A stretch of 64,000 nt of DNA. Origin: Glutamicibacter arilaitensis Re117 (lineage in GTDB: Bacteria; Actinomycetota; Actinomycetes; Actinomycetales; Micrococcaceae). Of the stretch, positions 34,092 to 43,400 are shown piece after piece (position 1 is the stretch's first letter; each line of letters starts with the position of its first letter). Both the position numbers and the translations under genes were made by a program. The notes below the pieces were generated by a model that saw only the letters and a list, made by a program, of their open reading frames with translations, ran no database searches and had not been told where the DNA came from. Where the stretch lies: assembly GCF_000197735.1 (NCBI RefSeq), contig NC_014550.1:2976001-3040000 (forward strand), read 5' to 3'.

Positions 34092-34696
34092 GTGCATCCA
34101 AGCCCTTCGTCAAGGTGTGCGGGCTGTCCACCGCACAAGATGTCCAGGTTGCCGTGGCCCATGGCGCTGACGCGATCGGGTTCGTGCTGACTTCCAGCGT
34201 GCGTGAGATTTCCCCGCAGCAGGCCGCCGAATTAGTGAAGGCTATTGATGAAGCCATCGCCACGGTTGCGGTGTTCCGCAGTGAGGATATCCAAACGGTC
34301 CTTCAGCGTGCGACGCAGGCAGGCGTGAGCTGGGTGCAGCTGCATGGGCAGCGTACCCAAGCTGAGGTAGCTACCGCCCATGAGGCCGGGTTCAAGGTCA
34401 TCCGTGCAGTGCGGCGCAACGACTCGCAGGAGCAGTTTGCCGATTGGGGCGAAGACCTGCTGCTCATCGATGCGTCAGTTCCCGGCAGTGGCGAAAGCTG
34501 GGACTATGCGGCGGTGAAGGATCTGGCCGCTGGCCGGCACTGGTTGGTGGCCGGTGGGCTCTCGCCGCAAAACGTGGTGGAAGCAGTGGATGCTGCGGGC
34601 GCGTGGGGCGCAGACGTTTCTTCTGGCGTGGAATCTTCTCGCGGAATCAAGGATCCGAAGCTGATCGCCGAATTCATTGACGCAATCAAGGCCTAG
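34088..34696 (+). CDS. trpF: Phosphoribosylanthranilate isomerase
   Basis: The 202-residue protein is full length for TrpF, a TIM barrel of tryptophan biosynthesis that converts phosphoribosylanthranilate to CdRP. Motifs seen: 'FVKVCGLS' (catalytic Cys), 'AIGFVLTSSVREI', 'WVQLHG', 'DLLLIDASVPGSG' (catalytic Asp), 'LVAGGLSPQNV' and 'GADVSSGVE' (phosphate binding). GTG 34088 overlaps the thioesterase stop. No other trp gene is nearby. Many actinobacteria use PriA for this step, so a separate trpF is worth noting. A strong terminator follows. Confidence 0.92.
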   Translation: MSASKPFVKVCGLSTAQDVQVAVAHGADAIGFVLTSSVREISPQQAAELVKAIDEAIATVAVFRSEDIQTVLQRATQAGVSWVQLHGQRTQAEVATAHEAGFKVIRAVRRNDSQEQFADWGEDLLLIDASVPGSGESWDYAAVKDLAAGRHWLVAGGLSPQNVVEAVDAAGAWGADVSSGVESSRGIKDPKLIAEFIDAIKA

Positions 34697-34747
34697 AAAG
34701 TTCCAGTCGTCCGGCATGCCAAGGCTCTGCCCGGCTGTCACAGGACA

Positions 34748-34792
34748 AAGCGCGGATCAGCACGCCATTATTCGGCATGCTGATCCGCGCTT
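34748..34792. terminator. Bidirectional terminator between trpF and thioesterase
   Basis: Stem AAGCGCGGATCAGCA (34748-34762) with TGCTGATCCGCGCTT (34778-34792) continues inward by GCC/GGC after one mismatch. The loop is 7 nt. It lies between convergent genes. Confidence 0.85.
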
Positions 34793-34800
34793 GGAATGAT

Positions 34801-35352
34801 TCAGCGGATCCAATTGTGCGGGGCAGGCTTGCGGGTGCTGGGCAGCGCACCGTCTTCGCGCCACTCGTGCAGCCATTCGGGCAGCGCCATGTCGGCTGGA
34901 AGCTCCAAGCCAACCGCGGCCAGGATTTCTTCATTCGACACTGCACCCTTTTTCGAGGTCATGCGGGTGGCGATATAGGCGCGAGCGTAAATCTCGCCCT
35001 TCACGACAATGCGCTGTTCGAAGAAGATGCACTTGTCATCCATGCCGATCAGCCGGGTCTCTTGGGAGAACTTGGTTCCCAGCCGGACGGACTTGCGGAA
35101 CGTGATGGTCTCGGTCTGCACCACCGGGACCCATTTGTTCTTGGACATGATGTCCCAGACACCGGAGCGGAACATCAAGTCAAAGCGTCCGAGATCAAAA
35201 ATGGAGAAGTACATGCCGTTGTTGATGTGACCGGCAAAGTCGATATCGGTCAGCGTGGCGCGCATCTTTACTGAACTGGTATCAAACATGGACAGCTTGG
35301 AAGCTTTCTTGCTGTTCAGGTAAACCATGAGGATTCGGAAAATCATGTGCAT
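34801..35352 (-). CDS. Hotdog-fold acyl-CoA thioesterase, THEM6-like
   Basis: The 183-residue protein has a 4HBT-type hotdog domain with 'DIDFAGHINNGMYFSIFDLG', the segment used by 4-hydroxybenzoyl-CoA-type thioesterases and by THEM6-like proteins. The first 20 residues are hydrophobic/basic and may be a weak membrane contact. Start may be ATG 35352 or ATG 35346. The substrate is unknown. It is divergent from the histidine kinase gene (150 nt between). Confidence 0.8.
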   Translation of the reverse strand: MHMIFRILMVYLNSKKASKLSMFDTSSVKMRATLTDIDFAGHINNGMYFSIFDLGRFDLMFRSGVWDIMSKNKWVPVVQTETITFRKSVRLGTKFSQETRLIGMDDKCIFFEQRIVVKGEIYARAYIATRMTSKKGAVSNEEILAAVGLELPADMALPEWLHEWREDGALPSTRKPAPHNWIR

Positions 35353-35502
35353 ACCATCACATTACTGCTAAGTAACCTATATGCCTAGTTCCCCCACTTC
35401 TTATCTCAACGTTTGGCGTAAGCCTTCAGGCTCGTGCTTTGAAAACCACGAAACGGTAATGTCAGAGGCTAGGTATGACCCACAAATTGATCAAGGAACA
35501 TC

Positions 35503-36873
35503 ATGCGTCGACTCCCTGAACTAGTACACCGGCGATTGCCCTCGCTGCCTCCGGTGGATTGGGAACGCCCCTCTCCAGACAAGAAGGGCTTGCGCCGCGA
35601 TATCTACGTTGCGCTGGGCTTCCTGGCTCTGGCACTCATTATGCACGAGCTGTCCATGTCCTTGACCGAGCGGAAAGACGCGCCTGACCGGATTCTTGCG
35701 TATCTCGTGCTGTCCGCGTTAGTCCTGCCGTTGATGTTCCGCCGACGCTGGCCCATCACGATGATGCTCATCGGTTCGGCGGCCTTTGTGAGTGCTGGCA
35801 GCGAAAGCACCTATCGGGTAGGCATGGAGCTGTGCGCCCAGCTTGCCTACTTCATCGGGATCTACACGGCCGTCACCTGGTCCAAGAATCGCCGCGGCCT
35901 GTGGACGGCCATGAGCGTCGTGCTGCTGTTCATGGCCACATGGGTCATTGCCTCCTTCTTCGCCTCAGACCTTTTCGAGGCCGCGGGCACCTCGATGGTC
36001 AAGGATCCAGCAGGGGTGTTGCCGGCCAGCTCTGCGTTCATCCTCTACAACCTGCTGATGAACCTGATGTACTTCGGCGGCGCGATCTTCTTAGGCATGG
36101 TCAGCTGGACCAATGCCTATGGCACGCAAATCATGAAGGTCCAGGCCCAGCGCATTGCCGACCAGGCTCAGCAGCTGGCTGACCGCGCGGTCAATGAGGA
36201 ACGGCTGCGCATCGCCCGCGAACTGCACGATGTAATTGCCCACCACATTGCTTCGGTGGGCGTCCAAGCTTCCGCGGCTCGCATGGTCCATGACCGCGAT
36301 CCTGCGCAATCCATCGAGCTGATGCGCGGAATTGAAGACTCGGCGCGCAGTGCTGTGGGTGAAACACGCGCCCTGCTGGGTGTATTACGTGAACATGACG
36401 GTCCCGAGTCAGCTGCGGATTCATCCGGCGGATCACGCAACCCAGAACCTTCCATGGCACAGCTTGAAGAGCTGCTTGCCGCCAACAAGCGCCAAGGACT
36501 AAGCGTCCAGCTTTCTACCGATGAGCATCAGCCCGGCTTCATCGATACCTTGCCAGCTGGCTTATCACTGGCGCTCTACCGCATCTGTGGCGAGGCTCTG
36601 GCCAATGTCCGTGCGCATTCCACTGCCCGCACAGCCGTGCTGTCACTGCGTTCGGGAACCGGACATGACGGCACTTGGGTTGAAGTCGAGGTCACCGATA
36701 GTGGACGCCCGCGACCTGATTCCGGTGGCGGAGGATTTGGCCTGCGCGGTATACGCGAACGCGCCAACCTGCATCACGGCGTCGTCGAAATCGGTCCCCG
36801 CGTGCCTCACGGATGGCGTACCCGCGCACGTCTGCGCGTGGTCTCCGATGCGGCAACTAAGCTGGTCTCATGA
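35503..36873 (+). CDS. Two-component sensor histidine kinase (NarL-type, HisKA_3)
   Basis: The 456-residue protein has about six N-terminal membrane helices (residues ~35-215), a short coiled-coil, a HisKA_3 box 'ARELHDVIAHHIASV' with His242 as phosphorylation site, and an HATPase domain ('YRICGEALANVRAHS', 'VTDSGRP', 'GFGLRGIRERA'). There is little extracytoplasmic sequence, as in intramembrane-sensing kinases that respond to envelope stress or lipids. It overlaps the regulator gene by 4 nt (ATGA) and is followed by an ABC exporter, the DesK/LiaS-type context. Confidence 0.92.
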   Translation: MRRLPELVHRRLPSLPPVDWERPSPDKKGLRRDIYVALGFLALALIMHELSMSLTERKDAPDRILAYLVLSALVLPLMFRRRWPITMMLIGSAAFVSAGSESTYRVGMELCAQLAYFIGIYTAVTWSKNRRGLWTAMSVVLLFMATWVIASFFASDLFEAAGTSMVKDPAGVLPASSAFILYNLLMNLMYFGGAIFLGMVSWTNAYGTQIMKVQAQRIADQAQQLADRAVNEERLRIARELHDVIAHHIASVGVQASAARMVHDRDPAQSIELMRGIEDSARSAVGETRALLGVLREHDGPESAADSSGGSRNPEPSMAQLEELLAANKRQGLSVQLSTDEHQPGFIDTLPAGLSLALYRICGEALANVRAHSTARTAVLSLRSGTGHDGTWVEVEVTDSGRPRPDSGGGGFGLRGIRERANLHHGVVEIGPRVPHGWRTRARLRVVSDAATKLVS

Positions 36874-37535
36874 CCAAAATTACCGTGGTGATCTGCGACG
36901 ATCAGCCTTTGATCCTCTCCTCATTGAAGTTGATCTTGGAGACTGATCCGCACATCCACGTCATCGGCACCGCTTCAAATGGCCAGGCGGGCCTAGAGAT
37001 GGTTCGCGAGCTGAACCCCACGGTGGCACTGATGGATATCCAGATGCCGCAAATGGACGGCATCGAAGCAACCAAGCTCATTGCCAGCACCACGCAGACC
37101 AAGGTCATTGTGCTGACCACCTTCAACCGCGACGACTACCTCTTCGACGCCATGGATGCCGGCGCCAGCGGATTCCTGCTGAAAAATGCGGAACCGGAAT
37201 TGCTGGCCACCGCAGTGCATCAGGTCGCAGCCGGCAACGGGCTGCTCTCCCCCGAAGTCACGCTCAAACTCATCCAGCGCAATACCGGTGCCGCGCAAAG
37301 CACTCCCTCAGCTGCCGCCACCGCCGAAGCCCAGCTGCTTGAGGCCCTGACCGAACGCGAACGGCAGGTACTGGGCGAACTGGCCACCGGCAAGAACAAC
37401 CAGGAAATCGCCGCAGTGCTGGGCTTATCCGAAGCCACGGTGAAAACCCACCTGTCCAACCTGTTGGCCAAGCTGCACCTGCGTGACCGGGTACAGGGCG
37501 TTCTCTTTGCCCACCGTGCCGGACTCATCCAATAG
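36870..37535 (+). CDS. Two-component response regulator (NarL/LuxR type)
   Basis: The 221-residue protein has a receiver with Asp10/Asp11, phospho-acceptor Asp56 ('VALMDIQMPQMDG'), Thr in 'VLTTFN' and Lys in 'FLLKNA', and a C-terminal LuxR HTH ('LTERERQVLGELATGKNNQE'). It pairs with the kinase just upstream (4-nt overlap). The probable target is the ABC exporter operon 81 nt downstream; no binding site was identified. All phosphorylation residues are present, in contrast to the regulator at 7442. Confidence 0.94.
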   Translation: MTKITVVICDDQPLILSSLKLILETDPHIHVIGTASNGQAGLEMVRELNPTVALMDIQMPQMDGIEATKLIASTTQTKVIVLTTFNRDDYLFDAMDAGASGFLLKNAEPELLATAVHQVAAGNGLLSPEVTLKLIQRNTGAAQSTPSAAATAEAQLLEALTERERQVLGELATGKNNQEIAAVLGLSEATVKTHLSNLLAKLHLRDRVQGVLFAHRAGLIQ

Positions 37536-37616
37536 TTTCAGCCTTCAGACGGAGCACAGCCGAAGCAACTTTTCCTATGCTGATAAGCAGAAAGAAATAC
37601 TTCAGCAGAGGAAATC

Positions 37617-38498
37617 ATGCTTGAGCTACACCATATATCACGGTCATTTGCAGAACATTTGGTGCTCGACGACATCAGCTTCACTGTCCCTAGCGGGGCG
37701 CTGACCGGTTTTGTCGGTGCCAACGGTGCCGGCAAAACCACCACCATGCGCATCATCATGGGTCTGCTCAGCGCAAATTCCGGCTCGATTACGCTCAACG
37801 GCCAGCGCCTGGAGTCAGATACCCGGCCGAACTTCGGATACATGCCCGAAGAGCGCGGCCTGTATCCCAAGCAGCCGGTGATCGACCAGCTGATCTATCT
37901 CGGACAACTGCATGGCCTGACCCGTTCGGGCGCACGCAAGCGGTCCATGGAATTACTGGCCCGCTTCGGGCTGGATGGCCGCGCCAAATCCAAGCTCGAG
38001 TCCCTATCATTGGGTAACCAGCAGCGCGTTCAGGTCACGGCTTCCTTGCTGCATGAACCCGATGTGCTGATCCTCGACGAACCGTTCAGCGGCCTCGACC
38101 CGATCGCGGTAGATGCGATGAGCTCAATCTTGCGCGATTACGCAGCACGTGGGGTTCCGGTGCTTTTCTCTTCGCATCAGCTGGACCTGCTCGATGTGTT
38201 GGTGGATCATCTGGTGATCATCCAGAACGGCAAAATTCTTGCCAATTCGCCAGCTGATCAGCTTCGTAGAACCCAGGCTTCACGACACCGCCTGTCCTTG
38301 GGATCCGACACTGGGTGGCTGCGCGATGAGCCCGGGGTCAGCGTGATTGATATTTCGGGCCCGGACGCGCTAGTGAGTTTCGAAACCGAAACTGATGCGC
38401 AGCGCGTGCTCGCCACTGCCCTCAGCCGTGGTCCTGTCGCGGAGTTCGCGGTCCACCGCCCGTCGCTGGCTGACATCTACCGGGAGATCATCAAGTGA
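37617..38498 (+). CDS. ABC transporter ATP-binding protein (NatA/DrrA type)
   Basis: The 293-residue ATPase has Walker A 'GANGAGKTTTMRI', signature 'LSLGNQQRVQV' (one residue off the usual LSGGQ), Walker B 'DVLILDEPFSGLDP' and H-loop 'LFSSHQ'. After ~210 a C-terminal accessory domain follows, as in NatA-type exporters. It energises the ABC-2 permease encoded next, with a 4-nt overlap (GTGA). Start ATG 37617 follows AGAGGAAA. Regulated probably by the upstream two-component system. Confidence 0.92.
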   Translation: MLELHHISRSFAEHLVLDDISFTVPSGALTGFVGANGAGKTTTMRIIMGLLSANSGSITLNGQRLESDTRPNFGYMPEERGLYPKQPVIDQLIYLGQLHGLTRSGARKRSMELLARFGLDGRAKSKLESLSLGNQQRVQVTASLLHEPDVLILDEPFSGLDPIAVDAMSSILRDYAARGVPVLFSSHQLDLLDVLVDHLVIIQNGKILANSPADQLRRTQASRHRLSLGSDTGWLRDEPGVSVIDISGPDALVSFETETDAQRVLATALSRGPVAEFAVHRPSLADIYREIIK

Positions 38499-39667
38499 AT
38501 ACTTCTACAGCCCCTTGGCTCATCGTTGCGCTACGCGAGGTTGAGACCAAGCTGCGCGATAAAGCCTTCATCATCAGCACCATCGTCACGGTCCTGTTCA
38601 TCATTGGTTCCGTTGTTGTCACGAGCTTCTTCGCCACCCGCACTGCGCACTTCTCGGTGGCAGCCACCGATGCGATCAGTTACAAGGTAATGGAACAAGC
38701 CCGGGAAGACCTGCCCGACAATCTCGAGCTGACGATTTCAAGGCTCGACTCCGGCCAGGCCAAGCAGGAACTTGCAGAAGAGCGGCTGGATGCGTCCCTA
38801 TCCAGTTCGGATGATGCGCAGGAATTCACGCTCACCGGTTTCAACGAGGTGGACCAGGAGCTAGGTTCCTTGGTGCGCGAATCAATGAAAACCGTGATGG
38901 CTGATCAGCTGCTGGCCCGGGCCGGACTTGATGCAGCCAGCCTTCCAAGCAATGACAATCTGGTGCTGGACCAGCTTCATGGCGACACCGAACAGGCCGC
39001 GATGGTCCGCGTCATGGCCTTGGTCTTCTCATTCCTCTTCTATATGGCGGCGTTCCTCTTTGGCATGCCCATTGCCAACTCGGTGATTGAGGAAAAGCAG
39101 AACCGTGTAGTCGAGATCCTGGCCAGCGCAATCCGCTTGCGCGAGCTGCTGGCAGGGAAAATCATTGGAAATGTCATTCTTGCAATGATCCAGCTGTTGG
39201 CATTCTTGAGCATCGGACTGCTCGCTGCCTACCTCTCCCCAATCCAAATACCATTCCTTGGCATTGTCACCCAGGTCGCTGGTTGGTTCGTGGTGTTCTT
39301 CTTTGGCGGCTTCTTGCTCCTCGCCGGGGTTTGGGCCACCTTGGGCTCGCTGGCTACCCGCACCGAGGATTTGCAGCAGTCCAGCGGCCCAGTGGTAGGG
39401 CTCTTGATGGCTGTCTTGTTCATTGGCATGTACGCCAAGGGCAGCTTCTTGGTAGTCGCCTCATACATCCCCATTGTCTCTTCGGCAGCGATGCCGATCC
39501 GGTTGCTATCCGGCGAGGTAGCGATCTGGGAGCCGATACTTTCCTTGGCGATCCTCTTGGCTTCATGCTGGGCGATGCTGCTGTTCGCAGAGAAGATCTA
39601 CCGACGGGCAGTGATGCACACCGGTGGCGCGCTCACGCTGCGCAAGGCGCTGAAACTAGAGATCTAA
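38495..39667 (+). CDS. ABC-2 type permease (NatB-like)
   Basis: The 390-residue protein has one N-terminal helix (residues ~25-50), a large extracytoplasmic domain of ~130 residues, and five helices from ~175 on, including 'IANSVIEEKQNRVVEILASA', a hallmark of NatB-like ABC-2 permeases. With the preceding ATPase it should export Na+, a lipid, drug or peptide; the substrate is not readable. GTG 38495 overlaps the ATPase stop. Confidence 0.9.
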   Translation: MNTSTAPWLIVALREVETKLRDKAFIISTIVTVLFIIGSVVVTSFFATRTAHFSVAATDAISYKVMEQAREDLPDNLELTISRLDSGQAKQELAEERLDASLSSSDDAQEFTLTGFNEVDQELGSLVRESMKTVMADQLLARAGLDAASLPSNDNLVLDQLHGDTEQAAMVRVMALVFSFLFYMAAFLFGMPIANSVIEEKQNRVVEILASAIRLRELLAGKIIGNVILAMIQLLAFLSIGLLAAYLSPIQIPFLGIVTQVAGWFVVFFFGGFLLLAGVWATLGSLATRTEDLQQSSGPVVGLLMAVLFIGMYAKGSFLVVASYIPIVSSAAMPIRLLSGEVAIWEPILSLAILLASCWAMLLFAEKIYRRAVMHTGGALTLRKALKLEI

Positions 39668-39726
39668 GCGTGATTGCGCAGATCAGGGAAACGAATTGCA
39701 CAGCTAGCATCACTAGACTTGGCCAA

Positions 39727-40326
39727 GTGAACGAAGAAAAATCCCTGTTGCAGCTGCCTGCCCGCCTGATCATTGTTTGGCTGGTGCTGACCATCGGCAT
39801 CACCGGATCCACACTGATTACCACCGCCGACTTTGTCACCGGAGGAAGCCTGCTCTCCCTGGTCGCGCTGTGGGTGGTCCGGCTCGTGGCCATTGGAAGC
39901 TTCTGGTTGCTCGAAGCCCGCAAGGACACCAAGATCTTCGCCATGCTGCTGGTCTTGCTCTCACTGGTCCTGGACATCCTGCTCAAGCTGCCGGTGCTGG
40001 ACACCGTGGAGTACGGCGATTGGTTCTTGGTCTCAGGACTGGATCTGACCGGGATGTACACCGGCTACTTCACGGTGTGGGGCCTGCTATTGCCAGTGCT
40101 TTCTCTGGCTGGCTGGTTTGTGCTGCGTCCACGCAAGCTTGCGGGCTGGCTCGTCGGGCTTGGCTCGGCGCTCGGCATGGGATTTGTAACCCTGTCGGTA
40201 GCCGGTTCGGCTAGCGGTTCGATGATCCTCTTCACCCTGGTGACCTTGGCCCGCTATATCCTTCCAGCCATCCTTTCTGCCGCTGCTGATGCAGTGGTTA
40301 TCAAGCTCAAGGCCGGCAAGAAGTAA
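39727..40326 (+). CDS. Integral membrane protein, unknown function
   Basis: The protein is about 199 residues with five to six hydrophobic segments and almost no soluble loops; C-terminus 'KLKAGKK'. No family is recognised. GTG 39727 is chosen from where the membrane protein starts; GTG 39670, 3 nt after the ABC permease stop, is also possible and would make it part of that operon. A perfect terminator hairpin follows 14 nt after the stop. Confidence 0.65.
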   Translation: MNEEKSLLQLPARLIIVWLVLTIGITGSTLITTADFVTGGSLLSLVALWVVRLVAIGSFWLLEARKDTKIFAMLLVLLSLVLDILLKLPVLDTVEYGDWFLVSGLDLTGMYTGYFTVWGLLLPVLSLAGWFVLRPRKLAGWLVGLGSALGMGFVTLSVAGSASGSMILFTLVTLARYILPAILSAAADAVVIKLKAGKK

Positions 40327-40340
40327 CAGAATTAAAGAAC

Positions 40341-40390
40341 AAAAGGCAGTGGCCAGCATCCAAAAATATGGATGCTGGCCACTGCCTTTT
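40341..40390. terminator. Very long perfect bidirectional terminator
   Basis: A perfect 22-bp stem (40341-40362 with 40369-40390) has a 6-nt loop AAAATA. Its core is GGCAGTGGCCAGCATCC, and A4/T4 ends provide a T-tract in both directions. It lies between the convergent membrane gene and putA. Confidence 0.95.
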
Positions 40391-40402
40391 ACGACTGGCT
40401 GA

Positions 40403-43400
40403 TTAGATCAGGTCGTCGGTGAGGTGATTCGGAGTACCGAAGCGGTGTGCGGTGATCGAGACTGCCTGTTCGTGCAGGAACGGAAGCAGTTCAACCCGGC
40501 CGGCTGCGGTCACCGGCGAAGCGTAGATGGCTACATCCGGCTTGCCGTTGGTTGCCTCGGCAACTGCCTTCACTGATCCGCCGATCAGGCGGATGCGGGC
40601 AGCTGATTCTGGTCCGGTCTTCGCTGCCAGCTTCGCTGCACGGGCAGCGAATGCGTCAGAGTCTTCTCGCACCACGGTCACCGAGTTCTCGGCCAACAGG
40701 TTGCGCACGCCCAAAGGTAGCTGCACATCTGCGGAGAAGATGACACGCGAGCCTGCGGTCACACCGGCGGCCACGACGCGCAGCGCCTCGGCCAGGCCGT
40801 GGCCGCTGGTGGCTTCTTCGAAGCGCACGGTGACATCCACTGCACGGTAGCGGAAAATGTTGCGTTCTGCCTTCAGGCCCGAGCGGTCCTTGGCCTGATT
40901 GAACTCGGTGTTCCACCACAGCTTGTCGCTGGCCAGGGCTGCGCCGAGCCATTCGGTCTGCTGCGCATCCAGCTGTGCGGTGTTCAGCAAACGTTCGTCG
41001 AAGGTCGAGAGCGCTGCGCCCTGCTTAGCCGGCGCATCTTCCCAAGAGCCCATGCCGATCAGGTAGTTCGGGCCGCCGGCCTTGGTGCCTGCACCAATGG
41101 CCGACTTCTTCCACCCGCCAAATGGCTGGCGCTGAACGATGGCACCGGTGATGCCGCGGTTCACGTAGATGTTGCCGGCCTGGATGTTTTCCATCCAGTA
41201 CGACAGCTCGTCCTTGTCCAAGGAGTGCAGGCCCGAGGTTAGACCGTAGTCCACCTCGTTGACGATCTCTACCGCTTCTTCCAGGGTTTTTGCGGTCATT
41301 ACGCCCAGGATCGGGCCGAAGTATTCGGTCTTGTGGTATTCGCTGCCGCGCTGCACGCCGTAGCGCACGCCTGGCGAATACAGCTTGCCCGAGTCATCGA
41401 GCTGCTGTGGCTCGATGGCCCAGGTTTCGCCGGCACCCAGGGTGGTCAGGCCGCGCTTGAGCTTTTCGCCTGGCTGGCCGATCAATGGGCCCATCTGCGA
41501 TTCAGGGTTCCACGGGTAGCCGACCTTCAGCGACTTCACCGCGTCGATCAGCTGGCTGTGGAAGCGGCGGGATTCTGCCACCGAGCCCACCAGCACGACC
41601 AGCGAGGACGCCGAGCACTTCTGGCCAGCGTGGCCGAAGGCGGACTGCACGACGTCGCGGGCAGCCAGGTCAAGGTCAGCGTGCGGGCTGACGATGGTGG
41701 CGTTCTTGCCCGAGGTCTCGGCCAGCAGCGGCAGGTCCTTGCGGAAGGAGCGGAACAGTTCAGCGGTCTCGTAGCCGCCGGTGAGGATCAGGCGGTCAAC
41801 GCGCTCGTCGGAAACCAGCTGCTGGCCCAGGGAACGGTCGCCCACGAAGACCAGCTGCAGTACGTCCTCAGGTACCCCGGCATCCCACAGGCACTGCACC
41901 ATGACCGAACCCACGCGGGCGGCCTGGGAGGCAGGCTTGATGATCACCGAGGAACCGGCGGCCAGCGCCGAGAGCGTGGAACCGGCAGGGATGGCCATTG
42001 GGAAGTTCCATGGCGGGGTCACCACGGTCAGCTTCGATGGAACGAACTTCGCACCATCTACGGCATCCAGTTCGCGGCCCAGTTCTGCGTAGTAGTGCGC
42101 AAAGTCGATGGCTTCGGAAATTTCCACGTCGCCCTGGTCAATGGTCTTGCCGCATTCGGAGCCCAGGACCTCAAGCAAGGTGGCGCGGCGCTCTTCGAAG
42201 AGCAGGCCGGCGCGGTGCAGGATCTCCGCGCGCTTGGCCGAGCCCAGTGCCTGCCAGGATGCGGAGGCATCCACGCCCATGGCGATGGATTCATCGAGTT
42301 CACCGGCGCTGTTCAAGGTGTTGTTCTTGACCAGTTCCTTGCCCAATGGCGAGTGTTCCATCTTGGACAGGATTTCCCGTCCCCACGCACGGTTCTGCTC
42401 CAGATCCGGATCGGTATCCGGGGTGTTGAAGAAGTTGGTGGAGCCGTCGGCGAATCCTGCAACGCGTTCGGTGAGCGCCGGGTCCTGGACCTGGCGGTTC
42501 TGCACGCGGTGCGGCACCGGGATGGTGTTATCCAGGGATTCAAGCGAGGCCAGGAAGCGGTTCTTCTCGCGTTCGAACAGCTGCTCGTTCTTGGACAGCT
42601 CGAAGACAGCGGACATGAAGTTTTCCTGGCTGGCGCCTTCTTCCAGGCGGCGGATCAGGTAGGCGATGGCCACGTCGAATTCTGCCGGGTGCACCACTGG
42701 GGTGTAGAGCAGCAGCGAGCCGACGTCCTTGCGCACCGCTTCGGCCTGGCCGGTAGCCATGCCCAGCAGCATTTCGAATTCGATGCCGTCGGTGACCTTG
42801 CGGGCCTTGGCCAGCAGCCAGGCCAGCGCCACATCGAAGAGGTTGTGGCCGGCGATGCCGATGCGCACGTTCTTCACGTGGTCTGGGCGCAGCGCGTAGT
42901 CCAGTACGGACTTGTAGCTGGTGTCCGAATCCTGCTTGGTGTGCCAGGTAGCCAGTGGCCAGCCGTGGATGTCGGCTTCCATGATTTCCATCGGCAGGTT
43001 GGCGCCCTTGACCACGCGCACCTTGATTGGTGCGCCGCCTGCTGCCACGCGGGCCGCGGAGAATTCCTGAAGCTCGATCATGGCCGACAGGGCATCTGGC
43101 AGGTAAGCCTGCAGCACGATGCCTGCTGGCAGGTCCTTGAATTCATCAATGGACAGGATCTTGGTGAAGACCGCGATGGTCAGCTCCAGGTCCTTGTATT
43201 CTTCCATGTCCAGGTTGATGAACTTCTTCTTGGGGCTGCGTGCGGCCTTTTCGTAGAGCGGGCGCAGCTTCTCTACGATGTTCTCCACTGCTTCGTCGAA
43301 GGCCCAGTGGTTGTGCGGAGCGACGGTGGAAGAAACCTTGATGGACACGTAGTCCACGTCATCGCGATCCAGCAGCTTCGCGGTGCCTTCCAGGCGGCGT

